DNA of 64,000 nucleotides from Prevotellaceae bacterium UBA6398. GTDB taxonomy: Bacteria > Bacteroidota > Bacteroidia > Bacteroidales > Bacteroidaceae. Position 1 is the stretch's first letter, and each line of letters begins with the position of its first letter. The DNA is taken from assembly GCA_002437495.1 (NCBI GenBank), contig DJQA01000008.1:42885-106884 (forward strand), given 5' to 3'. The notes below the pieces were generated by a model that ran no database searches, was not told the origin of the DNA, and worked only from the letters and a program-made list of their open reading frames with translations. The position numbers and the translations under genes were made by a program. Positions 17,959 to 26,807 of the stretch are shown in pieces.

Positions 17959-19293
17959 ATGAAGAAACTATCCAGACTTTTCCTGGGCGACCGTGTTATA
18001 TGGTTCGTGTTTTTCGCGCTCTGCATAGTATCTGTGGTAGAGGTGTTCAGCGCACTTAGCCGCCTTACCTACGAAAGCGGCAGTTTTATCGGTCCTATAG
18101 CCCACCATGTTGCATTCTTGCTAATGGGCCTGGTGGTGGTGCTTATTGTTCACCGCCTGCCGTGCAGAGTGTTCAGAATAATTCTGCCCTTTGCCGTGCT
18201 GTTTTCCATTGTTCTGCTCGTGCTGCTGCTATCGGGCTTCGGCATAACGCTCAACGGCGCATCAAGGTGGTTCAACTTCTTCGGAATACCGCTACAGCCC
18301 TCGGAGATTGCAAAGGGAACAATGATAATATACACAGCCTTGGTACTTTCGTGGAACCAAACCGAAAAAGGCGCGGCGCCCGGAACGTTCAAGCTTATAT
18401 TCATCCCCACCGTGGTGATATGCGGCCTCATTGCGCCCGAAAACCTGTCAACTGCCATTCTTTTATTTCTGGTAATTACGCTCATGATGTTTATTGGTCG
18501 CATATCAGCCATAACCTTGGGCAAAATGTTTGGAGTAATAGCAATAGCATCCTCAATACTGGTAAGCTCGCTGCTGGCTCTAAACAAGGAGCAGGCAATG
18601 GCCATAGGAAAGATGCCATTCGGGAAACGTGTGCCAACATGGAAAAACCGCATTGAAAGCGTGATAGACGGCAAAACGAAAAAACTATCGCCAAAAGATT
18701 TCGACATTGATGCCGATGCACAAAAAGGACACGCAAACATAGCCATAGCAACAAGCAATATTATAGGTAAAGGACCGGGCAACTCGGTGCAGCGCGACTT
18801 TATTCCTCATGCCTATAGCGACTTTATATATGCCATTATAGTCGAGGAACTCGGTTTTGCAGGTGCTGCCTGCGTTATGTTGCTATATATACTACTGCTA
18901 CTGCGTGTGGGCTACATAGCCCGCAACTTCAAGGAAAGCAGTTTCCCGCCGTTTCTCGCAATGGGGCTTGCGCTTCTCATAGTGGTACAGGCGTTGGCAA
19001 ACATGTTCGTGGCCACAGGACCGTTTGTAACCGGGCAACCACTGCCGCTTATCTCAAGCGGCGGCACATCAACCCTCGTCAACTGCGCTTACATAGGCAT
19101 GATACTAAGCGTGAGCCGGCTTGCAAAGAAGCAGGAGCGCAAACGCAAGGTCGCCGCCATTGCCGCACCACACACCGTTGAGAAACCGAAACCGGCTAAC
19201 GATGCACCCGAGTATATACCGCCCGCCGAACAGACGGCAAGGGAAATAGCATCCGCCGACTTCGGCAACGACAAAGATGACAAACAGGAATAA
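17959..19293 (+). CDS. ftsW: Septal glycosyltransferase FtsW
   Basis: SEDS-family polytopic membrane protein of 444 residues that polymerises lipid II at the septum together with FtsI. About ten membrane spans; family motifs include GASRWFNFFGIPLQPSEIAK near 95-115 and PLPLISSGGTS near 358. The C-terminal tail after about 395 is hydrophilic. It is the last gene of this dcw cluster: murG, murC, ftsQ, ftsA and ftsZ, which usually follow, are absent here. Confidence 0.95.
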   Translation: MKKLSRLFLGDRVIWFVFFALCIVSVVEVFSALSRLTYESGSFIGPIAHHVAFLLMGLVVVLIVHRLPCRVFRIILPFAVLFSIVLLVLLLSGFGITLNGASRWFNFFGIPLQPSEIAKGTMIIYTALVLSWNQTEKGAAPGTFKLIFIPTVVICGLIAPENLSTAILLFLVITLMMFIGRISAITLGKMFGVIAIASSILVSSLLALNKEQAMAIGKMPFGKRVPTWKNRIESVIDGKTKKLSPKDFDIDADAQKGHANIAIATSNIIGKGPGNSVQRDFIPHAYSDFIYAIIVEELGFAGAACVMLLYILLLLRVGYIARNFKESSFPPFLAMGLALLIVVQALANMFVATGPFVTGQPLPLISSGGTSTLVNCAYIGMILSVSRLAKKQERKRKVAAIAAPHTVEKPKPANDAPEYIPPAEQTAREIASADFGNDKDDKQE

Positions 19294-19369
19294 GCCCGCA
19301 AGGGCGGACGGCTTTTTCACGTTGCGGAACAAAATATACGCTACATTGTGCGGTTAATTTTAATTTCTT

Positions 19370-19377
19370 TATATTTG
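19370..19377 (+). promoter_or_regulatory. -7 box of the barrel-protein promoter
   Basis: TATATTTG, 37 bases before the ATG at 19414. It indicates that the barrel gene is not simply part of the dcw transcript. Confidence 0.6.
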
Positions 19378-19413
19378 CATTGGTAAATTATTAATCATCA
19401 ACAAATTTAAATT

Positions 19414-20037
19414 ATGAAGAAACTCCTTTTGTCCCTTTTTGCCGCCCTATCTCTTGGCGGAGTAGCAACCACACACGCCCAAGTTAATTTTGGAATCGTG
19501 GGTGGTTTGAACGTTTCAAAACTATCATCCTACGACAAAGGCAAGCTGTTCGCGTCCGAAAACCGCGCCGGTTGGTTTGTAGGCCCCAAGGTGTGGGTAA
19601 AAGTGCCACTTGTCGGGCTTGGCGTCAATGCCGCCGTGGAATACAACCAGCGCCGACTTTACGGAGAGGTGAAAAACAGCGATGGAACGCTTTCGAAGGC
19701 CGACTACTACAAGAGCATTGAAATTCCGGTAAACCTGCGCTACAGCATAGGCCTTGCATCGCTCGCATCGGTTTACGCCGAAACCGGCCCGCAGTTCGGT
19801 TTCACAGTAGGCGACAAAACACCTTCGGAAATAATCGAGTTCAAGTCATCTAACGTAACATGGAACGTAGGATTAGGTGTGCGCCTTGTTAAACACCTGG
19901 AAATCGGTGCCACATACAACATAGCCATCAGCAACTTCGGAGACATACACCTGCCCGTTATTTCGGACGTTGCCAAAAACGCCAAGAGCGACTTCAAAAC
20001 CAACTCATGGCAGGTTTCGGCCGCTTACCTTTTCTGA
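19414..20037 (+). CDS. Outer-membrane beta-barrel protein (PorT-like)
   Basis: 207-residue protein with a signal peptide (MKKLLLSLFAALSLGGVATTHA), alternating hydrophobic/polar strands and a C-terminal aromatic ending SAAYLF, all typical of small eight- to ten-stranded outer-membrane barrels (outer membrane beta-barrel family 2). Function unknown. Own promoter upstream and a terminator downstream, so probably monocistronic. Confidence 0.82.
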   Translation: MKKLLLSLFAALSLGGVATTHAQVNFGIVGGLNVSKLSSYDKGKLFASENRAGWFVGPKVWVKVPLVGLGVNAAVEYNQRRLYGEVKNSDGTLSKADYYKSIEIPVNLRYSIGLASLASVYAETGPQFGFTVGDKTPSEIIEFKSSNVTWNVGLGVRLVKHLEIGATYNIAISNFGDIHLPVISDVAKNAKSDFKTNSWQVSAAYLF

Positions 20038-20074
20038 CACAGTTAATACACAATACACATAAATCTTGATTCAT

Positions 20075-20108
20075 CCCCGCCCTTGCCAACAAGCGCGGGG
20101 ACTTTTTT
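20075..20108 (+). terminator. Intrinsic terminator of barrel gene
   Basis: CCCCGC pairs with GCGGGG across a 14-base loop, followed by ACTTTTTTA. Confidence 0.75.
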
Positions 20109-20129
20109 ATAACGCACAACGGCTCGGTG

Positions 20130-20345
20130 GATTTTCAGTGGGAATAAGCAAATAAGTTGGCAAAGCCGTATAACGTAAAATGTAGTTTTCGGGAAACTTT
20201 GGAAAGGATGGGCAATTTGGGGTTTGCGGAAATTGTAGAAGGGTATGGCATGCGCCCTGTACACCATCGCCCGACCCATACAGCACCCCGCCGCCATAAC
20301 ATAGCATAATTTTCGCACTTCGGGCGTATGCCATACGCCCCTACG
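20130..20345 (+). repeat. R2 repeat, full copy with 5' extension
   Basis: From 20143 to 20332 it aligns to 63811-64000 without gaps and with about 16 mismatches counted by hand. Left palindrome is mutated, right arm GGGCGTATGCCATACGCCCC is intact. Its 5' part includes the end of an R1 element (AAATGTAGTTTTCGGG). Confidence 0.85.
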
Positions 20346-20443
20346 GCGGTGCGATTCCTTAATTGATTGTTCATTGGATTTTATGATATAGCTGTATGCT
20401 GAAACTCAAAATATCGCACAGCAATATTATACATTAAACAAAG

Positions 20444-20480
20444 CATCCCCGCAGCCCGTTTGGAACTGCGGGGATGTTTT
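20444..20480. terminator. Strong hairpin between convergent genes
   Basis: CATCCCCGCAG / CTGCGGGGATG, an 11-bp perfect stem with an 11-base loop, followed by TTTT on the + strand and by CTTTGTTT on the minus strand. It probably ends the leftward discoidin gene transcript; an R1 copy lies between that gene's stop and this hairpin. Confidence 0.7.
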
Positions 20481-20524
20481 ACATGCTCTGTGGATTTTTC
20501 AATACAGAAGAGTAAGTTTTTTAT

Positions 20525-20625
20525 GGTCAGATGCGGTTGTAATTATATCTGATGTAATTTTTTCTACATAGGACATAGTTTTTTCTACATGGGACGTAGT
20601 TTTTTCTACATCAAATGTGGTTTTT
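20525..20625 (+). repeat. R1 repeat, copy 4
   Basis: Degenerate head, then three units in strict 21-base register (CTACATAGGACATAG, CTACATGGGACGTAG, CTACATCAAATGTGG). Between convergent genes, 18 bases from the stop of the discoidin gene. Confidence 0.8.
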
Positions 20626-20642
20626 ATAACCGCATTGAGCTC

Positions 20643-23600
20643 TTACTTTATCAGAACCTTCTCCCTGCCTATGATGTATAAGCCCTTTCCAAGGCCTTTC
20701 TTTGCATCGGCAGCCTTTACGTTGTGCCTCACGGGCACTCCCTCAATCGTGTAAACGTCAACGGTTGTGTTGAGCTTGCCCACGGCTTCCTTAATCTTGT
20801 TGAGTATGCCGCCGCCAAGCGTGCTTATCACCAAGTCGGGAGTTCCCTCTGCGGTCTGTATCAAGCCCGGGCTGATGTAGCCGCTGTGAGCATTAACAGA
20901 AGCTTTCGTCTTACCATCGGAAACCATGAGCGCGTTACCGCTGAAGTAGCCGTATCCGGCATCCGCGAGCTTGCATCCGTTAAACGCGGCAACAAGTCCG
21001 TTAACAGTGTCGCCCTTGATGCTTAGGTCGGCAGGAGTTTCAAACATTAGTGTAACCTTTGGCTCACCCTTCTCGTATAGCGTTGTGTCGCCGGTAACGA
21101 GTATGAACGGTTCGCCTGCGGCAAACTCATCCTTTGCAACAAGCCCGAGTTCCGTTTCGCTCGGTTGGCTGTGTATCTGGTATGCCACAACTCCGTCGTT
21201 TATGCCAAGGCTGGCTATTGCGAACGGCAATGTAACAATCTTGGCAGTGTTGTTTTCGAACTGCATTGCTATTTCCGAATTCTCCTCTGCATCGAACTCC
21301 TCAAAAGTGAATGAAGCCCGGCTGTCGAAATCTGCCGAAAGCAAGTCGGCGCGCACCTGGCGCGCATTGTCGCCAAACGACATCAAAGCGCCTTTGCGAT
21401 TACCGCTCAGAGCCTGTATTTGGAACTGCTCTCTGCCTACGCATTCAACGCGGAATGGGAACGGAGTGGCACTGCCGTTGAAATAGTAGTCGTTGTTCAG
21501 CGCGTTGGCGTTGCCCACATACCAGCCTGTGCGCATGTTCTGTATATAATACGCGCGCTTGCCCAGGTTCAAACTGTCGGGAACCGGCACAAAACGCCAT
21601 ATGGCATCTATGTCGCCCTCGCGCTCCTTGTTCTTTATATCGTCCATGCCCCAGCGCAACTGGCTGCCTGCATAGTAAACACCTTCGTCTTCGCCCTTGC
21701 CGCTACCGAGCACATATAGAGCCGCGCCCTTTACCTCGTTGCGTGCGCCATAGTATCCGGCCGGAGAGGAATCCTCATCGGCTGTTGCGCTGAGAATGTA
21801 GTACCACTTGCCCGGCTCAACAGAAACAACTTTGTCGTAAACAGCCTCCAGAGCATCCTCAACATTCTTCTTCAGCTCGTTGAACTTCGCCGTACTGGTA
21901 TGCACGCCGGCCGCCGCGTCAACAGCTGCCTGAAGTTCCGTAAGCTTGCTTTCGTCTTTGAGCTGCCCCATATATTCGCCTACAGTGGCATTTTCAATAA
22001 ACTTTTTGGCCTTATCGATTATCTTGTCAAAGGCTTCGTGGTCTTGATAAAGCGCGCGAACCGCGTTAATAGCGTCTTGTAGCTCCTGCCCATCGGCAAT
22101 AGTTGCGCAACCGTTGTCAAGTTTGCCTTGAACTTCGGCCGCAAGTTTCATCATCTTATCGGCGGCATCCTTCATGCCTTCAACATAATAGTACTGCGAC
22201 TTGGCGTTGTCATACCTGTCCTTGGCATCGTAAATCTGGAAACCGGAGATTGTCCAGTAAGGCACGCTGCTGCAAGAGTTGGTAACACGGAATCGTATGT
22301 AACGGTAAGGCCGGTCGGGAGTGATATCCCTGCTGTAATAAGGCCACAGACTGTAATTATTCACGTCAGGGAAATCGTTTAGAGCAGCTATCTCTGTCCA
22401 CGAGCCAAGGTCGGAATTCACATCTGCCCCGAGCGCATCATCGTTAGTGCCGTAAATAATTGCGGTGGCAGGTGTTATGCCCGCACGGTGGCTACCGTTG
22501 TAAAGGTCGTTGCGACGGTCGATTCTCACAAGGAACGAAGAAATGTCGCTGCGCTTGAAGTCAATTTGCAGATAAGACGGTCTTTCCAGCAAGGTGCTCC
22601 AGCTCGGGTCGGAGTGCCAGTATGTTTGGTCGTCATTGTCTATCAGTGCGCCGAGCAGGTTGTATCCGTCCTCTATGAACGCCGCGTTGAACGAATAGTT
22701 GTCGTTATCGGGAGTTATGCCCATCCATGTGTTGTTGGCGGTAAGCTGTGTGGTGCCGTCGTTCTTTGAGTTAACCTCGGTGATAAGTCCGCCTTCGCTT
22801 GAAAGCGAGTAAAGTTTCTTGTTAAAGTCTTCTGCGCTGTTTACGATAGCCTGTATGCGATCCGCGCTATTGAGCAAGTCGTTGATTACAGCCATGCTGC
22901 TGCGTATAGAAATCATTTCGGTTCCATCGACGGTGAGGTTGCTAATGTGATCATCGGCAACGGCGAGTGCTGCCGCGAGGTCGTCAACTGCCTTCTTCAT
23001 TTCGGCGTTTTTCGAATACATGGAGCTTTCGGAAGCCTCTACGTCCTCTGTATAAAGCTGAAGCTCGCTGAGGTTCCAATATGCGTTGCCCGATGAAACA
23101 GCCTTGACATACAGGCGCACGTATCGGTAGCTGTTTTTCATATCGATGAGCGGAGAAACATAGTGGGCGTTGTGTATGTTGCCGGGGAAGCCCTTTTCAA
23201 GTAGTGCCACCTCTTTCCACGAGCTTTCATCCTCAGGAGTGTTGGTTGCCTTGACAACATATTTTGTGGGGGTATCGTGCCATGCTTTTCCTGTGGCGGC
23301 ACCATCGTTGCGTCCCCAGTGTTCTATTGTCAGCTTCGACACGTCGGTGCGGTTTAAGTCTATCTGAATCCACTCGTCCTGTTTTCTAAGGTCTTTTGCC
23401 GTTGTTGAGTGGAAGTGGGTGTTGTGGTCGTTGTCAATCAGCTTGTCAACGCCGTTTGCGGCAGTCCACGCGCAGTTTGTGGTCATCTGCGAAGCCGCCT
23501 TTATGATACCTGTTGTGGGAGCTTTGATTGTGAAAATAAGCGTGCGTGCTTCAACAATAGAGTCTGCCAGCGCGTTTGCCTTGTCTTTCTTAGTTTGAAT

Positions 23601-24959
23601 TTCCTTGAGTTCATCGAGCCTGCTTGCGTCAACAGGAACAAATCTCCACAATGATATGTTTTCGTAAACGCTTGCCGGCGAAACCTTGCCTTTGTCGCCC
23701 GCTCCGCTGCTGTGCGACAGCGGATGATACGGATTGGCATTCGCCGTGTTGGCTATGTAGTAGCATCCGTTTCCAATTGGTTCAACCGTTTGGTGAATGG
23801 TATCGGTGTCGTTCATCTTAACGTACACGGCAGATACCCATGCATCGCCGGGCACTGTGTAAACGTATTTGTCGTTTGCGCCGTTGCGAAACGACAAATT
23901 ACCGTCTTCCATGCGTTTTACATAGAAATAGTAGTAGGGGTTTTGGCTGTCGAGAGTTCCCCAGTTCAGTTCCTTGTCGTCGGCATAGAAAGCCTTATCG
24001 ACGCCCTGCGTTTTAACGAACGAGCTGTCGCCCGCAACAATGAAATACCAGCCGTCGGCAATGGGGTTTACGCTTGCCGTTATGTCGGCTATTGCCTTGC
24101 GCAAAGTTGCTATGCCCGCTATTATATCATCGTTACTTACATTGGGGTTGTCTATCAGGTCGAGACATGAGGCAAAATCAGACATATATTTGTCGTATGC
24201 CGCCTTACTTACGTAGCCTGCGCTTTCGCCAACCTTGAAGTCGCGTTTTAGAGCATAAACAGAATCAACCACGTTTTGCAGTATCTGTTTCTTGTCGACT
24301 ATTGGCACAGCGGGATAGAACTGCAATTCGGCAAATGTCCAATATGCGAACGTGCTGCCCGGAGTGCCCGAAGACTGGCGGGGTATCAATCGCAGGTAGC
24401 GGTAAGCCTCGGGCAACTCAATGTAGCCATAATAGGGCCACGCGCCCTCGGTATCCGAGGCGGGCATGTCGGAGAGCTTCTTTATGAACGTCCACGAGCT
24501 TTCGTCATCGGGAGTGTTGGTTGCGTAAATGTCCATGATAACGGGAGTAATGCCATGGCGCACCGCTCCGTCGTAAATATCCTCGCGGCGGTTAAGCATC
24601 ATTATGATCCGCGTGAGGTCATTGCGCACCAGGTCTGCCTGAATCCACTCGTCCTGCTTTCTAAGGTCCATCCCCACCGGGTCGGAATGCCAGTAGGTGT
24701 TCAGGTTGTTGTCGATAAGAGTTCCAAGGTGATTGTCGGCATCGTAGTATGCCTCGTTGTTCTCGGGCAGATAGTTGTCGTTCCCCTTTTCGGGCTTCCA
24801 GGTGCAGTTGCTCGTGAGCTGCGTATCGCCGGTGGGCGATACTACGGTTATGAGAGGGTTGCTCTCGTCAGCCTCGAAGTTCTGAGCCTGCACACCCGAG
24901 TAACAGCCCATAATGCAAGCCATTACGAACAGCTTAACCCAAAGTAAACATCTCTTCAT
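20643..24959 (-). CDS. Giant secreted protein with three discoidin (F5/8C) domains
   Basis: 1438-residue exported protein. A signal peptide (to about residue 26) is followed by three related F5/8 type C-like modules at about 36-216, 473-635 and 723-911, each with a W/FHS motif (WHSDP, FHSTT, WHSDP) and a D/S-x-x-Q-I/A-D-hydrophobic strand (EWIQADL, EWIQIDL, YLQIDF). Helical FIVAR-like spacers (about 225-300, 660-720, 915-1040) and a lectin-like region (about 1045-1200) follow. The last 60 residues (YTIEGVPV, KGLYIIGREKVLIK) look like a type IX secretion/sorting tail. Likely a surface glycan-binding protein; no catalytic domain is seen. Confidence 0.8.
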   Translation of the reverse strand: MKRCLLWVKLFVMACIMGCYSGVQAQNFEADESNPLITVVSPTGDTQLTSNCTWKPEKGNDNYLPENNEAYYDADNHLGTLIDNNLNTYWHSDPVGMDLRKQDEWIQADLVRNDLTRIIMMLNRREDIYDGAVRHGITPVIMDIYATNTPDDESSWTFIKKLSDMPASDTEGAWPYYGYIELPEAYRYLRLIPRQSSGTPGSTFAYWTFAELQFYPAVPIVDKKQILQNVVDSVYALKRDFKVGESAGYVSKAAYDKYMSDFASCLDLIDNPNVSNDDIIAGIATLRKAIADITASVNPIADGWYFIVAGDSSFVKTQGVDKAFYADDKELNWGTLDSQNPYYYFYVKRMEDGNLSFRNGANDKYVYTVPGDAWVSAVYVKMNDTDTIHQTVEPIGNGCYYIANTANANPYHPLSHSSGAGDKGKVSPASVYENISLWRFVPVDASRLDELKEIQTKKDKANALADSIVEARTLIFTIKAPTTGIIKAASQMTTNCAWTAANGVDKLIDNDHNTHFHSTTAKDLRKQDEWIQIDLNRTDVSKLTIEHWGRNDGAATGKAWHDTPTKYVVKATNTPEDESSWKEVALLEKGFPGNIHNAHYVSPLIDMKNSYRYVRLYVKAVSSGNAYWNLSELQLYTEDVEASESSMYSKNAEMKKAVDDLAAALAVADDHISNLTVDGTEMISIRSSMAVINDLLNSADRIQAIVNSAEDFNKKLYSLSSEGGLITEVNSKNDGTTQLTANNTWMGITPDNDNYSFNAAFIEDGYNLLGALIDNDDQTYWHSDPSWSTLLERPSYLQIDFKRSDISSFLVRIDRRNDLYNGSHRAGITPATAIIYGTNDDALGADVNSDLGSWTEIAALNDFPDVNNYSLWPYYSRDITPDRPYRYIRFRVTNSCSSVPYWTISGFQIYDAKDRYDNAKSQYYYVEGMKDAADKMMKLAAEVQGKLDNGCATIADGQELQDAINAVRALYQDHEAFDKIIDKAKKFIENATVGEYMGQLKDESKLTELQAAVDAAAGVHTSTAKFNELKKNVEDALEAVYDKVVSVEPGKWYYILSATADEDSSPAGYYGARNEVKGAALYVLGSGKGEDEGVYYAGSQLRWGMDDIKNKEREGDIDAIWRFVPVPDSLNLGKRAYYIQNMRTGWYVGNANALNNDYYFNGSATPFPFRVECVGREQFQIQALSGNRKGALMSFGDNARQVRADLLSADFDSRASFTFEEFDAEENSEIAMQFENNTAKIVTLPFAIASLGINDGVVAYQIHSQPSETELGLVAKDEFAAGEPFILVTGDTTLYEKGEPKVTLMFETPADLSIKGDTVNGLVAAFNGCKLADAGYGYFSGNALMVSDGKTKASVNAHSGYISPGLIQTAEGTPDLVISTLGGGILNKIKEAVGKLNTTVDVYTIEGVPVRHNVKAADAKKGLGKGLYIIGREKVLIK

Positions 24960-25251
24960 TTGGTTTTTGTATTAAGATTGAACATTAGTTAGTGATTACG
25001 ATTTTGCAATGTACAGTTACGTTAGCACTGCCGATTCCGAGCGTAAATTTACGATTATTTCTTTATATTCAAACATTACACACCATGATAAGAACTATTT
25101 TTTGCAAATTAATCGTGATAAACAGCATGCCGCATGCAAATGACGGCAACAAACAAGAAACGCATACCTCCTTGAGCACAAGATACTCAAACAATTTCCG
25201 ACACTAAAAACAACCATCTGTTTTTCAGCGGCTTTCAATGGGCAAAAACAA

Positions 25252-25350
25252 GGTCTGATGTAATTTTTCCTACATCAGACATAATTTTTTCTACATAGGA
25301 CATAATTTTTTCTGCATAGGACATAGTTTTTCCCATGTCCCATGCAGTTT
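25252..25350 (+). repeat. R1 repeat, copy 5
   Basis: Shortened head followed by units on CTACATCAGACATAA, CTACATAGGACATAA, CTGCATAGGACATAG and a CCCATGTCCCATGCAG unit. Between the divergent discoidin and NigD-like genes; the rest of 24960-25541 shows no gene or terminator. Confidence 0.8.
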
Positions 25351-25541
25351 CGGCGTTTACGGGCAAGTGGTGGCTGTTTGCTTATCGCGTTAAGGCATCG
25401 GGACACATGGCATAACTTTTGCAAATTGCGTAAAGTAACAGTTATTATTCACATGCAAAAAAAGCACTGACTCCGGGCAAGATTTGCCACATGGAAGCAT
25501 TATATATATAAAAGCATGTATTAACAACAAAACAGAGAAAT

Positions 25542-26216
25542 ATGAAATACTTGAAATTACTGCTGCCGGCAATGATGATGCTACCGATGTTCACCCTGCT
25601 ATCGTGCGACGACGATGACGATGACAACATGAAAAACTACGCCAATGCTACCGTTACTCTTAAGACCAATCCCGAAGACAACACATTTTATATGCAGCTT
25701 GACGACTCCACCACCGTGTTGCCGTCAAACATCAAGGTGTCGCCCTCGGGCAAGAACGAGGTGCGTGCGCTGGTAAACCTGGAGTTCACAAAAAACAATG
25801 TATCGCCCTACTCGCGCGAGGCATTCGTTAACTGGATTGACACCATAAGAACAAAAGACATGGCCCCGAACCACGGAGACGAAAACGCAGCTCTCTATGG
25901 CAACGACCCTGTAGAGATTGTAAACCACTGGTCAACCAACGTGGAGGACGGATACCTTACGCTGCGTTTCAGAACATACCACAAACCCGGCTCAATACAC
26001 AGGCTTAACCTTGTTAAGGGAGATGGCGAAGACGAAGTGGTGCTATATCACGATGCCGCCGGCGACAAATCGGGACGCGTAGCAGACGGAATGATTGCCT
26101 TTCGCCTTGAGAAACATCCCGAAAGCAACGGAACTCCAAGGGAAATTACACTGAAATGGAAATCGTTCAGCGGTGAAAAAAGCGTAAAGTTCAAATACAT
26201 TCCACGAAAGCAATAA
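25542..26216 (+). CDS. NigD-like lipoprotein
   Basis: 224-residue lipoprotein: signal peptide ending MFTLLSC, lipobox cysteine at 22, followed by six aspartates, an acidic stretch of the kind that directs Bacteroidota lipoproteins to the surface. The beta-rich body resembles NigD-like proteins, a Bacteroidales family of unknown role first named from a bacteriocin region. It lies 27 bases before the ECF sigma gene and probably shares its transcript. Confidence 0.72.
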   Translation: MKYLKLLLPAMMMLPMFTLLSCDDDDDDNMKNYANATVTLKTNPEDNTFYMQLDDSTTVLPSNIKVSPSGKNEVRALVNLEFTKNNVSPYSREAFVNWIDTIRTKDMAPNHGDENAALYGNDPVEIVNHWSTNVEDGYLTLRFRTYHKPGSIHRLNLVKGDGEDEVVLYHDAAGDKSGRVADGMIAFRLEKHPESNGTPREITLKWKSFSGEKSVKFKYIPRKQ

Positions 26217-26243
26217 AACGGCAATAGGCACGCCGTAAAATTA

Positions 26244-26807
26244 ATGGCCCTGTTCGCAACCAACAAAGAACGCACAATACTGTCGCTTTTCAAAAAAAAC
26301 GACCCTTCGGCAATGAGCATCCTGTACAACGAATATGCAGGATGGCTCACAGCCGTATGCTCGCGCTATGTTGGCAACGGAGACGACTGCAAAGACGTGC
26401 TACAGGAAACTTTCATAAAGATTTTCACACAGATACACACATTCGAGTATCGCGGCAAAGGGTCGCTTAAAGCGTGGGCGGGGCGCATAGCCGTGAACGA
26501 GGCGTTGCAAATGCTGCGCCGCAAGGCGGCAACGCCGATTGAAAACTCCGAAACCCTGCCCGACATGCCCGATGAGCAGCCCGATGTGGAAAGCCTCTCG
26601 ACACAAGAAATGGCAGACATGATAAAAAAGCTACCGCAAGGCTACCGCACAGTGTTCAACCTATACGCCGTCGAGGGTAGAAGCCACAAGGAGATAGCCG
26701 CAATGCTCGGCATAAAACCCGACACATCGGCCTCACAATTCCACAAGGCAAAGAACATGCTCGCCAAGATGATTAACGACTACAAAAAACAAAAGGAGCT
26801 GCAATGA
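26244..26807 (+). CDS. ECF-type RNA polymerase sigma factor
   Basis: 187-residue sigma-70 family protein with region 2 (DCKDVLQETFIKIFTQIHTF near 48-68) and region 4 (LPQGYRTVFNLYAVEGRSHK, a helix-turn-helix near 132-170). ECF factors redirect RNA polymerase to a small regulon when released from an anti-sigma factor. The gene overlaps the next one by four bases, which makes that protein the likely anti-sigma factor. Confidence 0.92.
   Translation: MALFATNKERTILSLFKKNDPSAMSILYNEYAGWLTAVCSRYVGNGDDCKDVLQETFIKIFTQIHTFEYRGKGSLKAWAGRIAVNEALQMLRRKAATPIENSETLPDMPDEQPDVESLSTQEMADMIKKLPQGYRTVFNLYAVEGRSHKEIAAMLGIKPDTSASQFHKAKNMLAKMINDYKKQKELQ

Noticed and set aside
19294..19315. Terminator after ftsW
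   Set aside because: GCCCGC...GGGCGG and AGCC...GGCT compete and neither forms a convincing stem before the T run.
22128..24947. Several 80-220-codon + strand frames across the discoidin gene
   Set aside because: All are shadows of the 1438-codon minus-strand frame.
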